NCBI RefSeq assembly: GCF_900102195.1
Contig: NZ_FNBE01000003.1
Coordinates: forward strand, 310,001 to 374,000
Length of the DNA stretch: 64,000 nucleotides
Reading direction: 5' to 3'
Origin: Pseudonocardia oroxyli
Lineage (GTDB): Bacteria > Actinomycetota > Actinomycetes > Mycobacteriales > Pseudonocardiaceae
Every line of letters starts with the position of its first letter. Within the stretch, counting starts at the first letter, position 1. Under the pieces are notes generated by a model that was given only the letters and a program-made list of their open reading frames with translations, was not told the DNA's origin and did no database searches. Position numbers and translations under genes: made by a program. Below, piece by piece: positions 9,054 to 18,339 of the stretch.

Positions 9054-9095
9054 CGGTCCCTGCTCATCGGTCCCTGCTCATCGGTCCCTGCTCAC
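9051..9095 (-). promoter_or_regulatory. Tandem SD-start modules encoding three MSRDR-stop minicistrons
   Basis: On the minus strand the unit AGCAGGGACCGATG occurs three times head to tail, preceded by GTG. Read as translation, GTG or ATG is followed by AGC AGG GAC CGA TGA, so each unit is a 5-codon ORF (M-S-R-D-R-stop) whose stop TGA overlaps the next ATG (ATGA). Each unit also contains an AGGGA Shine-Dalgarno-like core 4 bases before the following ATG. The third ATG opens the methyltransferase. Whether ribosomes use these starts is unknown. Confidence 0.5.
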
Positions 9096-9112
9096 CGGGG
9101 ACGAGACCCCGC

Positions 9113-10384
9113 TCACGCGAGCAGCGAGGCGAGCTCCGTCACCACCGACTCGAGCGGCACCGACCGCTGGTCCCCGGAGGCGAGGTCCTTCACCCCCACG
9201 GTCCCGGACTCCATGTCGCGCTCCCCCAGCACGAGCGCGTAGCGGGCGCCCGAGCGGTCCGCGGACTTCATCGCACCCTTGAGGCCGCGGCCGCCGTAGG
9301 CGAGGTCCACCCGGACCCCGGCGGCCCGCAACGCACCGGCGACGGTGACCAGCCTGCGTCGGGCCTCGTCGCCCAGCGGCACGCAGAACACCTCGACCCG
9401 GGCCGCGGACCACGGCTGCAGCCCTTCGGCGGCACAGGCCAGCAGGGTGCGGTCGACCCCGATCCCGAACCCGACGCCGGACAGCTGCGGTCCGCCCAGG
9501 GTGGCCATCAGCCCGTCGTAGCGCCCGCCGCCGCCGATGCCGGACTGGGCGCCGAGCCCGTCGTGCACGAACTCGAACGTGGTCTTGGTGTAGTAGTCCA
9601 GCCCGCGCACCATCCGCGGGTTGATCGTGTAGGCGACGCCGAGGTCGTCCAGGTGGCCGAGCACGGCCTCGTGGTGGGCCTGGGCCTCCGGCGAGAGGTG
9701 GTCGAGCAGCAGCGGCGCGTCCAGCATCAGCGTGCGGACCTCGGGGCGCTTGTCGTCGAGCACCCGCAGCGGGTTGATCTCCGCGCGCGCCCGGGTCGCC
9801 TCGTCGAGGTCCAGGCCCGCGAGGAAGTCCTGCAGGAGGGCGCGGTAGGCCGGGCGGCTCGCCGCGTCCCCCAGCGAGGTCAGCTCCAGCCGGTAGCCCC
9901 GCAGCCCCAGCGCCCGGAAGCCCTCGTCGGCGATCGCGATGGCCTCGGCGTCCAGCGCCGGGTCGTCCGCGCCGATCGCCTCGATGCCCACCTGCTGCAG
10001 CTGCCGGTACCGCCCGGCCTGCGGCCGCTCGTAGCGGAAGAACGGGCCGGCGTAGCGCAGCTTGACCGGCAGCCCCTGCTTGTCGAGGTGGTGCTCGATC
10101 ACCGCCCGCACGACGCCCGCGGTCCCCTCGGGCCGCAGCGTCACCGACCGTTCCCCGCGGTCGGCGAAGGTGTACATCTCCTTGCTGACGACGTCCGTGG
10201 ACTCCCCCACGCCGCGCGCGTACAGCCCCGTGTCCTCGAAGACCGGCAGCTCGATGTACCCGTAGCCCGCCCGCTCCGCCGCGGCGGACAGCGTGTCCCG
10301 CACGTGCACGAACCCGGCCGAGCTCGACCCGCCGTCCGACGGGTAGTACTCCGGGATGCCCTTGGGCGCCGAGAACGTGCTCAC
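9113..10384 (-). CDS. hisS: Histidyl-tRNA synthetase
   Basis: Class II synthetase of 423 aa, normal length. Motif 2 is in [16 protein letters not shown], the histidine-binding peptides are [15 protein letters not shown] and [12 protein letters not shown], motif 3 is in [12 protein letters not shown], and the last ~95 residues are the anticodon-binding domain. It starts at the GTG at 10384, which overlaps the stop of the MBL hydrolase by 4 bases (GTGA), so the two are translationally coupled. This pairing is the same as in M. tuberculosis (Rv2580c/Rv2581c). Confidence 0.97.
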   Translation of the reverse strand: MSTFSAPKGIPEYYPSDGGSSSAGFVHVRDTLSAAAERAGYGYIELPVFEDTGLYARGVGESTDVVSKEMYTFADRGERSVTLRPEGTAGVVRAVIEHHLDKQGLPVKLRYAGPFFRYERPQAGRYRQLQQVGIEAIGADDPALDAEAIAIADEGFRALGLRGYRLELTSLGDAASRPAYRALLQDFLAGLDLDEATRARAEINPLRVLDDKRPEVRTLMLDAPLLLDHLSPEAQAHHEAVLGHLDDLGVAYTINPRMVRGLDYYTKTTFEFVHDGLGAQSGIGGGGRYDGLMATLGGPQLSGVGFGIGVDRTLLACAAEGLQPWSAARVEVFCVPLGDEARRRLVTVAGALRAAGVRVDLAYGGRGLKGAMKSADRSGARYALVLGERDMESGTVGVKDLASGDQRSVPLESVVTELASLLA

Positions 10385-11052
10385 AGTCCCTGCCTCGTCT
10401 GGAGGAACGGGTTTGCGGCCCGTTCCCGGCCGATCGTCGTCGTGGGGCCGTGCCCGGGGAGCACGACGCCACTGTCCGGCCTGGTCATCAGCCGGTCCTG
10501 GATGCTCGTGAGGAGCTGTTCGTGCGAGCCGCCGGGGAGGTCGGTCCGCCCGATGGAGCCCGCGAAGAGGGTGTCCCCGGCGAGGATCACCTCGACCCCG
10601 TCCTCGGTCTCGGTGGTGAACACGACCGAGCCCCGGGTGTGGCCCGGCGTGTGGTCGACCCGCAGCCGCATCCCGGCCAGCTCGAGGTCGCCGCCGTCCA
10701 CCAGCAGCTCGACCGAGCGCGGCTCGCGCAGCTCCAGCCGGCCGCCGAAGAAGGCGGCGGACTCCTTGCTGATGCCCTTCATCGGGTCCGCGAGCAGCTC
10801 GCGGTCGTCCGGGTGGATCCAGGCGGGGATGTCCGCGCCGTCGCACACCGGCTGCACGCTGAAGGTGTGGTCGAAGTGGCCGTGGGTCAGCAGCACGGCG
10901 ACCGGGGTGAGCCGGTGCTCCGCCAGCGCGGCGGAGAGCGGCTCCTCGGCGTCCTGGCCCGGGTCGACGATCACGCACGCCTCCCCGACACCGGTCGCGA
11001 CGAGGTAGCAGTTCGTCTGGAACGCCCCTGCGGGGAAACCGACCACGAGCAC
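10381..11052 (-). CDS. MBL-fold hydrolase, glyoxalase II-like
   Basis: Metallo-beta-lactamase fold protein, 223 aa. The metal motif THGHFDH is at about residues 56-62, with further ligands in [26 protein letters not shown] and VLPGHGP, a complete glyoxalase II-type dinuclear site. The C-terminal substrate domain of true glyoxalase II is short, so the thioester substrate is uncertain. Start is GTG at 11052; the stop overlaps the hisS start. It is divergent from the cyclophilin gene with 77 bases between. Family role: hydrolysis of hydroxyacyl-thiol esters in the cytoplasm. Confidence 0.88.
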   Translation of the reverse strand: MLVVGFPAGAFQTNCYLVATGVGEACVIVDPGQDAEEPLSAALAEHRLTPVAVLLTHGHFDHTFSVQPVCDGADIPAWIHPDDRELLADPMKGISKESAAFFGGRLELREPRSVELLVDGGDLELAGMRLRVDHTPGHTRGSVVFTTETEDGVEVILAGDTLFAGSIGRTDLPGGSHEQLLTSIQDRLMTRPDSGVVLPGHGPTTTIGRERAANPFLQTRQGL

Positions 11053-11129
11053 GGCGACCAGCCTAGACGCGGGTCACACAGGCGACCTCGCTACCCTGCC
11101 GGGGCGATCTAGTGACGGAGGATTCTCGG

Positions 11130-11969
11130 GTGGCCACGAACCAGATGCGCCGGGAGGCGGCCAAGCGGAAGCTGGCGAACCAGCAGAAGCACCGGGAGGA
11201 GCGGGCGCGCCGACAGAAGCGGGTCGCGGTGCTCTCCTCGGCCGGGGCGGTCGTCGTGGTCGTCGTCGCCGTGGTGCTGCTGGTCACCGCCCCGTGGAAG
11301 TCCGACACCTCCGCCGCCCCGCCGCCGGCCGCGGCCCCGACGGACGCCGCCCAGAACGTCCCCACCGAGAACGCCCCGGTCCCGGTCCGGCCCACCCCGC
11401 TGCCGGCCGCGGTCGACTGCGCGTACCCGGCGGGTGAGCAGGCGGCCAAGCCGGCGACCCCGCCCGCGCAGACCACCGGGGTGAGCGCGCAGGGCACGGT
11501 GGCCGCCGCCCTCACCACGTCCGCGGGCCCGATCGGCCTCACGCTGGACCGGGCGCTGGCCCCCTGCACGGTCAACAGCTTCGTCAGCCTGGCGCAGCAG
11601 GGCTACTTCGACGGCACCACCTGCCACCGGCTCACCACCGCCCCCGGCCTGCAGGTGCTGCAGTGCGGCGACCCGTCGGGCAGCGGCAGCGGCGGCCCCG
11701 GCTACTCGTTCGCGGACGAGACGTTCCCGGAGATCACCTACGGCCGCGGGCTGCTGGCCATGGCGAACGCGGGCCCGAACACCAACGGCAGCCAGTTCTT
11801 CATGATCTACGGCAACGCCCAGCTGGACCCGAACTACACCGTGTTCGGCACGATCGACGCCCCCGGCCTGCAGACCCTCGACACGGTCGCCGCGGGCGGC
11901 ACGACCAGCGGCTCCGGGGACGGCGCCCCCGCCACCCCGGTCACCATCGAGACCGCCACCGTCTCCTGA
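11130..11969 (+). CDS. Membrane-anchored cyclophilin-type peptidyl-prolyl isomerase
   Basis: Protein of 279 aa: a charged cytoplasmic N-terminus (1-33, very Arg/Lys rich), one membrane helix (about 36-57), a Pro/Ala linker, then a cyclophilin domain (about 125-277). The fold signatures are seen in FHRL-equivalent CHRLTTAPGLQVLQCG, MANAGPNTNGSQFFM and YTVFG. The Arg of FHR is present as HRL; the usual Phe before it is Cys. It should catalyse proline isomerisation outside the membrane. Start GTG at 11130 has GGAGG 8 bases upstream. It is the positional counterpart of M. tuberculosis Rv2582 (ppiB). Confidence 0.9.
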   Translation: MATNQMRREAAKRKLANQQKHREERARRQKRVAVLSSAGAVVVVVVAVVLLVTAPWKSDTSAAPPPAAAPTDAAQNVPTENAPVPVRPTPLPAAVDCAYPAGEQAAKPATPPAQTTGVSAQGTVAAALTTSAGPIGLTLDRALAPCTVNSFVSLAQQGYFDGTTCHRLTTAPGLQVLQCGDPSGSGSGGPGYSFADETFPEITYGRGLLAMANAGPNTNGSQFFMIYGNAQLDPNYTVFGTIDAPGLQTLDTVAAGGTTSGSGDGAPATPVTIETATVS

Positions 11970-11970
11970 G

Positions 11971-12056
11971 CCGTGAGCGGCGGCCGGGGGTCGGCAGCCG
12001 CCGGAGGCGGCGGGGTGGGTCGGCGGAGCCGCTATAGCGACTATCGCCGCTCACGG
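11971..12056. terminator. Interrupted palindromic element between convergent genes
   Basis: The arms CCGTGAGCGGCG (11971-11982) and CGCCGCTCACGG (12045-12056) are perfect inverted copies. The right side continues inward as TATAGCGACTAT, which together with the right arm is half of a longer palindrome like the one at 60879-60916; the left half is interrupted by about 55 bases of GC-rich sequence. It lies between the convergent cyclophilin and rel genes, so a bidirectional terminator role is likely. Confidence 0.55.
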
Positions 12057-12058
12057 GG

Positions 12059-14380
12059 TCAGCCGGCGCTGGTGACCCGGTAGACGTCGTACACGCCCTC
12101 GACGTTGCGGACGGCGTGCAGCACGTGGCCGAGGTGCTTGGGGTCGCCCATCTCGAAGGAGAACCGGCTCACCGCCACCCGGTCGCGGCTCGTGGTCACC
12201 GAGGCCGAGAGGATGTTGACCTTCTCGTCCGCCAGCACCTTCGTGACGTCCGACAGCAGCCGGTGCCGGTCCAGCGCCTCGACCTGGATCGCCACCAGGA
12301 ACACCGACGCGGGCGACACCGACCACGCGACGTCCACGAGCCGTTCGCTGCGGGCCTTGAGGTCCGCGGCGTTCGTGCAGTCGGTGCGGTGCACGGAGAC
12401 CGCTCCCCCGCGCGTCACGAACCCGAGGATCTCGTCCCCGGGGACGGGGGTGCAGCAGCGGGCGAGCTTGCAGTAGACGTCTCCCATCTCGGCGCCGTCC
12501 GCGCCCTGCAGGACGACGCCGGCGTCCCCGCTCGGGCGGCGGACCCGCACCGTCGACGGGGTGGCCCGCTCGGCGAGCTCCTCCTCGGCGTCCTCCATGC
12601 CGCCGAGCAGGGCGGTGAGCCGCTGCACGACGTGCCGGGCGCTGGTCTGGCCCTCGCCGATCGCCGCGTAGAGCTGGGAGATCTCGGTGAAGTGCAGCTC
12701 CCGGGAGACCGCGTTCATCGCGTCCGCGGACACGAGGCGCTGCAGCGGCATGCCCGTGCGGCGGGCCTCCCGGGTGATCGCCTCCTTGCCCTCCTCGATG
12801 GCCTCCTCGCGGCGCTCCTTCGCGAACCACTGCTTGATCTTGGTCTTGGCGCGCGGTGACTGGACGAAGCCCAGCCAGTCCCGCGACGGCCCGGCGCCCT
12901 CGGCCTTCGAGGTGAAGATCTCGACGACGTCCCCGGACTCGAGCGTGCGCTCCAGCGCGACCAGCCTGCCGTTGACCCGCGAGCCGATGCACCGGTTCCC
13001 GACCTCGGTGTGCACGGCGTAGGCGAAGTCGACCGGGGTGGAGCCGACCGGGAGGGTCTGCACGTCCCCCTTCGGGGTGAAGACGAACAGCTCCTTGGCC
13101 GCGAGGTCGTAGCGCAGCGACTCGAGGAAGTCCCCGGGGTCCGCGGCCTCGCGCTGCCAGTCGAGCAGCTGCCGCATCCAGGACATCTCGTCGATCTCGA
13201 CCGACGAGCCGTTGTTGTGGCCCCGGGTCTCCTTGTACCGCCAGTGCGCCGCGATGCCGTACTCGGCGGTGCGGTGCATCTCGTGGGTGCGGATCTGCAC
13301 CTCGAGGGGCTTGCCGTCCGGCCCGATCACCGTGGTGTGCAGGGACTGGTAGACGCCGAAGCGCGGCTGGGCGATGTAGTCCTTGAACCGGCCCGGCATC
13401 GGCTGCCACAGCGCGTGGACCATGCCCATCGCGGCGTAGCAGTCCCGCACCTCGTCCACCAGGACGCGCACGCCCACCAGGTCGTGGATGTCGTCGAACT
13501 CGCGGCCCTTGACGATCATCTTGCGGTAGATCGAGTAGTAGTGCTTGGGCCTGCCCTCGACGGTGCCGTCCACCCGGGCGGCCTGCAGCTGTCGCGAGAT
13601 CTCGGCGATGACCTGCTTGAGGTAGGTGTCCCGGGACGGCGCGCGGGTCGCGACGAGCCGGACGATCTCGTCGTACTTCTTCGGGTGCAGGATCGCGAAG
13701 GACAGGTCCTCCAGCTCCCACTTCACCGTGGCCATGCCGAGCCGGTGCGCCAGCGGGGCCATGACCTCGAGGGTCTCGCGGGCCTTCTTCGCCTGCTTCT
13801 CCGGCGGCAGGTAGCGCATGGTCCGCATGTTGTGCAGCCGGTCGGACAGCTTGATCACCAGGACCCGCGGGTCCCGGGCCATCGCGACGACCATCTTGCG
13901 GATCGTCTCGGCCTCCGCGGCCGTGCCGAACTCCACCTTGTCGAGCTTGGTGACCCCGTCCACCAGGTGCGCGACCTCGTCGCCGAACTCCGCACGCAGC
14001 CGGTCGAGGGAGTAGTCGGTGTCCTCGACGGTGTCGTGCAGCAGGGCCGCGACCAGCGTGGTCGTGTCCATGCCCAGCTCGGCGAGGATCGTGGCGACGG
14101 CCAGGGGGTGCGTGATGTACGGGTCCCCGGACTTGCGCTTCTGGTGGGCGTGCTTCTCCTCGGCCACGTCGTAGGCGCGCTGCAGCAGCACCAGGTCGGC
14201 CTTGGGGTGCAACGTGCGGTGCACACTGGCCAGCGGTTCGAGGACCGGTTTCACGATCGCCACGCGCTGGGGGGTCATCCGGCGGGCGATGCGGGCCCGC
14301 ACGCGCCGGGTGGCGGACGGTCTGGCCGACTCCAGCGCCGGATCGAGCTCGGCGGGGCTGGTCTGCTGGACGTCCGTCAC
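12059..14380 (-). CDS. rel: Bifunctional (p)ppGpp synthetase/hydrolase
   Basis: Long RSH protein, 773 aa. N-terminal HD hydrolase domain has [13 protein letters not shown] and [12 protein letters not shown] (intact HD and ED). The synthetase domain has [12 protein letters not shown] and the G-loop region [22 protein letters not shown] domain ([20 protein letters not shown]), a zinc-finger/helical region with CCTPVPGD, and a C-terminal ACT domain follow. It should make and degrade the stringent-response alarmone and is ribosome-regulated. I start at GTG 14380 (VTDVQQ); it has GAGGGG directly before it, so an alternative start at MTPQR is possible. Upstream apt is separated by a strong palindrome. 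Confidence 0.96.
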   Translation of the reverse strand: MTDVQQTSPAELDPALESARPSATRRVRARIARRMTPQRVAIVKPVLEPLASVHRTLHPKADLVLLQRAYDVAEEKHAHQKRKSGDPYITHPLAVATILAELGMDTTTLVAALLHDTVEDTDYSLDRLRAEFGDEVAHLVDGVTKLDKVEFGTAAEAETIRKMVVAMARDPRVLVIKLSDRLHNMRTMRYLPPEKQAKKARETLEVMAPLAHRLGMATVKWELEDLSFAILHPKKYDEIVRLVATRAPSRDTYLKQVIAEISRQLQAARVDGTVEGRPKHYYSIYRKMIVKGREFDDIHDLVGVRVLVDEVRDCYAAMGMVHALWQPMPGRFKDYIAQPRFGVYQSLHTTVIGPDGKPLEVQIRTHEMHRTAEYGIAAHWRYKETRGHNNGSSVEIDEMSWMRQLLDWQREAADPGDFLESLRYDLAAKELFVFTPKGDVQTLPVGSTPVDFAYAVHTEVGNRCIGSRVNGRLVALERTLESGDVVEIFTSKAEGAGPSRDWLGFVQSPRAKTKIKQWFAKERREEAIEEGKEAITREARRTGMPLQRLVSADAMNAVSRELHFTEISQLYAAIGEGQTSARHVVQRLTALLGGMEDAEEELAERATPSTVRVRRPSGDAGVVLQGADGAEMGDVYCKLARCCTPVPGDEILGFVTRGGAVSVHRTDCTNAADLKARSERLVDVAWSVSPASVFLVAIQVEALDRHRLLSDVTKVLADEKVNILSASVTTSRDRVAVSRFSFEMGDPKHLGHVLHAVRNVEGVYDVYRVTSAG

Positions 14381-14393
14381 CCCCTCAACGATA

Positions 14394-14461
14394 GGCGCTC
14401 CGCGCCCGTGAGTGGTAAGTGGTGCCAGGGCACCACTTACCACTCACGGGCGCGGAGCGCC
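14394..14461. repeat. 68-bp near-perfect palindrome between apt and rel
   Basis: Arms 14394-14426 and 14429-14461 are perfectly complementary over 33 bases with a 2-base loop; the core reads GTGAGTGGTAAGTGGTGCC and its complement. It fills the 81-base gap between the apt stop (14462) and rel start (14380). As RNA it would form an extremely stable hairpin and could terminate or attenuate read-through from apt into rel. It shares the outer GTGAGYGG motif with the elements at 11971 and 60879. Confidence 0.85.
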
Positions 14462-15004
14462 TCAGTAGGAGAGCAGGGAGTGGACCTCGACGCCGGGCAG
14501 CTTGTCCCGCCCCCGCAGCGCCGCCAGCTCGATCACGGTGGCGAACCCGGTGACCTCGGCGCCCGCGTCCGTCAGCAGGCCGCAGGCCGCGGCGGCGGTG
14601 CCCCCGGTGGCCAGCACGTCGTCCACCACGAAGACCGTCGTGCCCGGCTCGACGACGCCCGCGGGCAGCTCGAGCGTGGCCGTGCCGTACTCGAGGTCGT
14701 AGGTCCGTGTCCCGGCGACCGACGGCAGCTTCCCGGCCTTGCGGATCGGCACCACGCCCGTCCCGGCGACGAGCGCGACCGCGGCGCCGATGAGGAACCC
14801 GCGCGCCTCCACCCCGGCGACCAGGTCCGCGGCACCCGCCCAGGCCGCCAGCTCGGTGGTCAGGGTCGCGAACGCCTCGGCGTCCGCGAGGACCGGCGTG
14901 AGATCGCGGAACAGCACCCCCGGCTCGGGGTAGTCCGGCACGCTGCGGACCAGGTCCCGCACCCGCTCCAGCTCGTACTCGGAGTCGTCGCCTGCGGCGG
15001 TCAC
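14462..15004 (-). CDS. apt: Adenine phosphoribosyltransferase
   Basis: Type I phosphoribosyltransferase, 180 aa, making AMP from adenine and PRPP. The PRPP-binding loop is VFVVDDVLATGGTAAAA, the flexible-loop region is KAGKLPSVAG, and EARGFLIG is the APRT signature. The GTG start at 15004 overlaps the secF stop by 4 bases (GTGA). The order secD-secF-apt-rel is the usual actinobacterial arrangement and links purine salvage to the stringent-response gene. Confidence 0.95.
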   Translation of the reverse strand: MTAAGDDSEYELERVRDLVRSVPDYPEPGVLFRDLTPVLADAEAFATLTTELAAWAGAADLVAGVEARGFLIGAAVALVAGTGVVPIRKAGKLPSVAGTRTYDLEYGTATLELPAGVVEPGTTVFVVDDVLATGGTAAAACGLLTDAGAEVTGFATVIELAALRGRDKLPGVEVHSLLSY

Positions 15005-16164
15005 CGGCGGCGCCTCTTGCCCTGCGGACGACCCGGCTGCGGCTGGGCGCGCCGCGGCGAGCTCGCCGCCGCCGCGAGGGCCCGCTCGCGGCGCAGCTCC
15101 CGGGCCACGGCCTCGTCGTCGGTGGTGTCGAGGTCCGAGGACTGCGCGGACTCCGGGGCCTCACCCGACCGGGTCGCGGCCGCCCGCGCCCGGCGGGCCA
15201 TGACCCGCTCGGCCTGCTTGCGGAAGCGCGGGTCCCGCATCTTGAGGTCGACCAGCAGCGGCGTGGCCAGCAACAGCGAGGACAACGCACCCGCGATGAT
15301 GCCGACGAGCTGCACGAGCGCCAGGTCGGCGAGCGTGCCGACGCCGAGCAGCCCGACGCCCACCACCATCAGCCCGATCACCGGCAGCACCGCGATCAGC
15401 GAGGTGTTGATGGAGCGCATCAGCGTCTGGTTCACCGCGAGGTTGGCCTGCTCGCCGTAGGTGCGGCGGGTCAGCTGCAGCAGGCCGCGGGTGTTCTCCT
15501 TGACCTTGTCGAACACCACGACCGTGTCGTAGAGCGAGAAGCCGAGGATCGTGAGCAGGCCGATCACCGTGGACGGCGTGACCTCGAACCCGACGAGCGA
15601 GTAGATGCCCGCGGTGACGACGACGTCGTGCACCAGCGCCACGAGCGCGGCGATCGCCATCGAGCGTTCGAAGTAGAGCGCCAGGAACAGCGTGACCAGC
15701 ACGAGGAACACCCCGAGCGCGATCAGCGCCTGCCGGGTGATCTCCCCGCCCCAGGTGCCGGAGACGGCGCTGTCGCTGATCACCTGCTCGCCGCCGACGG
15801 GCTGCAGCTGCGCGTTCAGACCGTCCTTGAGGGCCGCGAGCTGGGCGGGCTCGAGCGCCTCCGACCGGATGATGATCGTCGCCGAGTCGCCCACCCCCGC
15901 CGACTGGACGGTCGCGGGGTCCTCGCCCACGGCGGACCGGTAGACCTGCTCCACCTGCTCGGTGGTGATGGTGCCGTTCACGCCCGCGGCCGGCAGCTGG
16001 ATCTGTGAGCCGCCGGTGAAGTCGATGCCGAGGTTGAACCCGCGGATCGCGATCGACAGCACCGAGATCAGGACGAGCACCCCGAAGGTGACGTACCAGG
16101 CCTTGCGGCGCCCGACGACGTCGAACGCGCCGGTCCCGGAGTAGAGCCTGCTGAACACGGACAT
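15001..16164 (-). CDS. secF: Protein translocase subunit SecF
   Basis: RND-like Sec accessory subunit, 387 aa with six membrane helices. The first is VTFGVLVLISVLSIAIRGF, and the P1 head begins with the conserved NLGIDFTGGSQIQL. TILGFSLYDTVVVFDKVKEN is the helix-4 signature. A charged cytoplasmic C-terminal tail (about 325-387) is rich in Arg and Ala, longer than in E. coli. ATG at 16164 is one base after the secD stop. With SecD it uses the proton motive force to help pull secreted proteins out of SecYEG. Confidence 0.96.
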   Translation of the reverse strand: MSVFSRLYSGTGAFDVVGRRKAWYVTFGVLVLISVLSIAIRGFNLGIDFTGGSQIQLPAAGVNGTITTEQVEQVYRSAVGEDPATVQSAGVGDSATIIIRSEALEPAQLAALKDGLNAQLQPVGGEQVISDSAVSGTWGGEITRQALIALGVFLVLVTLFLALYFERSMAIAALVALVHDVVVTAGIYSLVGFEVTPSTVIGLLTILGFSLYDTVVVFDKVKENTRGLLQLTRRTYGEQANLAVNQTLMRSINTSLIAVLPVIGLMVVGVGLLGVGTLADLALVQLVGIIAGALSSLLLATPLLVDLKMRDPRFRKQAERVMARRARAAATRSGEAPESAQSSDLDTTDDEAVARELRRERALAAAASSPRRAQPQPGRPQGKRRRR

Positions 16165-16165
16165 C

Positions 16166-17701
16166 TCAGGCCCCCTTCGTGCCGGACGAGGCGGTCTCGC
16201 GGGTGCGGCGGCGTTGCGCCCCGATCCTGGCGACCGAGCCCAGGCCGGACAGCGCGGGGCTGGAGAAGATCTTCGAGTTCGACGCCAGCGCCACCAGCGG
16301 GTGCGTTACGAGGAACACCACGACCAGGTCGAGCACCGTGGACATGCCGAGGGTGAACGCGAAGCCCTTCACCTGGCCGACGGCCAGGATGTAGAGCACC
16401 GCCGCGGCGAGGAAGCTGACGGCGTCCGCGGTCAGGATGGTGCGGCGGGCGCGGACCCAGGCCCGCGGCACGGCGGACCGGAACGAGCGGCCCTCGCGGA
16501 CCTCGTCCTTCAGCCGCTCGAAGAAGATCACGAACGAGTCCGCCGTGATGCCGATGGCCACGATGAACCCGGCGACGCCCGCGAGGTCGAGGGTGAACCC
16601 GATCCAGCGCCCCAGCAGCACCAGCACGGCGTAGACGACCGCGCCGGACAGGATCAGCGACAGGATCGTGAGCAGCCCGAGCACCCGGTAGTAGAAGAGG
16701 CAGTAGACGAACACCAGGATCAGGCCGACGGCGCCGGCGAGCAGCCCGGCCTCCAGCGAGGCGAGCCCCAGCGTCGCGGAGACCGTCTGGGCCTCGGAGG
16801 ACTCGAAGGACAGCGGCAGCGAGCCGTAGCGCAGCACGCTGGCGAGGTTCTGCGCCTGCTCCTGGCTGAAGTTGCCGCTGACCTGGGTGTTGCCGTAGAG
16901 CGCGCCCTGGATGGTGGGGGCCGAGACGACCTCGCCGTCGAGCACGAACGCCGCCTGGGTGCCGACGTTCGCCGCCGTGTAGGCGCCCCACGCCGCGTTG
17001 CCCGCGGACTTGAACGTCAGGTCGACGACCGAGCCGACGCCGTTCGGGTCCTGCGTGGCCGTGGCCGACGCGATCTCGGTGCCCTCGACGATGGTCGGGC
17101 CGAGGACGTACTTGGCCGTCTTGTTCTGGTCGCACGCGACGAGCGGCAGGGCCGGGTCGTCGTAGCCCTGCAGCGGGTCCGGGGCGTTGCAGTCCAGCGT
17201 CTGCAGCGCGATCTGCTGCGTCGTCGGGTCCGTGCTCTGCCGCAGCTGCTTGGCCTGCGCGACGGCGTCCGGCGACTCGGGGTCCGCCGCGGGGGGCTGC
17301 GCCGGGTCGGCGGGGGTGGCCTGGATCGGCTGCCCGACGACCGGCCGGAACCGCAGCTGCGCCGTCTGGGCCAGGTCACGGGCCTGCTCGCCACCGTCAC
17401 CGGGGACGGTGATGGTGAGGTTGTTGCCGTCCAGCACCACCTCGGCGCCGCTCACGCCCAGCCCGTTCACGCGCTGCTCGATGATCGCCTGCGCCTGGAT
17501 CAGCTGGTCCCGCGGCGGGGTCTGACCGTCCGCGGTGCGCGCGGTCATCGTGACCCGGGTGCCACCCTGCAGGTCGATGCCGAGCTTCGGCGCGAAGGAC
17601 CGGTCACCGGTGAAGGCCACCAACGCGTACAGCGCCACGACGATGCCCGCGAACCCCGCGAGGTACCGCCAGGGGCGGATCCGCCCCGGGGTCGTTGCCA
17701 C
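16166..17701 (-). CDS. secD: Protein translocase subunit SecD
   Basis: Partner of SecF, 511 aa. Helix 1 is at about 11-30, followed by PKLGIDLQGGTRVTM, the SecD start-of-P1 motif. The periplasmic region (about 40-320) contains an actinobacterial insertion rich in Pro, Asp and Gln (about 145-200). Helices 2-6 follow, with GFIVAIGITADSFVIFFERLKDE as the signature. Start GTG at 17701. It lies 93 bases downstream of yajC and begins the tight secD-secF-apt set. Confidence 0.96.
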   Translation of the reverse strand: MATTPGRIRPWRYLAGFAGIVVALYALVAFTGDRSFAPKLGIDLQGGTRVTMTARTADGQTPPRDQLIQAQAIIEQRVNGLGVSGAEVVLDGNNLTITVPGDGGEQARDLAQTAQLRFRPVVGQPIQATPADPAQPPAADPESPDAVAQAKQLRQSTDPTTQQIALQTLDCNAPDPLQGYDDPALPLVACDQNKTAKYVLGPTIVEGTEIASATATQDPNGVGSVVDLTFKSAGNAAWGAYTAANVGTQAAFVLDGEVVSAPTIQGALYGNTQVSGNFSQEQAQNLASVLRYGSLPLSFESSEAQTVSATLGLASLEAGLLAGAVGLILVFVYCLFYYRVLGLLTILSLILSGAVVYAVLVLLGRWIGFTLDLAGVAGFIVAIGITADSFVIFFERLKDEVREGRSFRSAVPRAWVRARRTILTADAVSFLAAAVLYILAVGQVKGFAFTLGMSTVLDLVVVFLVTHPLVALASNSKIFSSPALSGLGSVARIGAQRRRTRETASSGTKGA

Positions 17702-17794
17702 TCTTCTTCCACTCCCGGTCGCCTCGGACTGCGCTGCGTGCGCACCCGACGATGCTGCACCACGGGTCGAAGGGCGCGGACAGCGCCCCCGCGG

Positions 17795-18238
17795 TCACTT
17801 CTTGTCGTCGGCCGGGGTCTCGACGGTCGCGCCCGCCGGGGTGTCCGAGGTGGTCGCCGTCGTCGGGCTCGTCCCGTTCGCGGTGGTCGTGCCGGTCGTG
17901 CCGGTCGTGGGCAGCTCGGCCGGAGTGTCCGACTCGGTGTCCGCGGCGTCCTCGGCGGCGTCCTCGGCGTGGGTGTCGGTCGCGACCTTGTCCCGCACCG
18001 CGGCGCGCAGCCACGTGGTGACGACGCCGTCCGCGATCTCCAGGTCGATGGTGTCCTCGTAGGACGCGTCGACCACGGTGCCGCGCAGGCCCGAGGTGGT
18101 GGTGACGACGTCACCCTCCGCCAGGGCGTTCTGCATCTGCTGGGTCTCCGCCAACTGCCGCTTCTGCTTGCGCCCCGACAGGAAGATCGGGATGAACAGC
18201 AGCAGGATGAGGATGGGGAACAGCAGGCTCAGGTCCAT
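17795..18238 (-). CDS. yajC: Preprotein translocase accessory subunit YajC
   Basis: Protein of 147 aa: a single N-terminal membrane helix (about 3-22), then SGRKQKRQLAETQQMQNALA and the conserved LAEGDVVTTTSGLRGTV. The last ~55 residues are an Asp/Glu/Thr-rich disordered tail, longer than E. coli YajC (110 aa). I chose the ATG at 18238 (MDLSLLF) over an upstream in-frame start because YajC begins just before its helix. It precedes secD as in most bacteria. Confidence 0.93.
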   Translation of the reverse strand: MDLSLLFPILILLLFIPIFLSGRKQKRQLAETQQMQNALAEGDVVTTTSGLRGTVVDASYEDTIDLEIADGVVTTWLRAAVRDKVATDTHAEDAAEDAADTESDTPAELPTTGTTGTTTANGTSPTTATTSDTPAGATVETPADDKK

Positions 18239-18339
18239 GATGTCGCTTTCTTCCGTATTCGAGCACGTCGGCGGTGCGAGTCTGCCAGTCCGGGCTCGCG
18301 CCTCGACCACCGGGCCGGGCGCGTGACGTGCGGTTTCGC

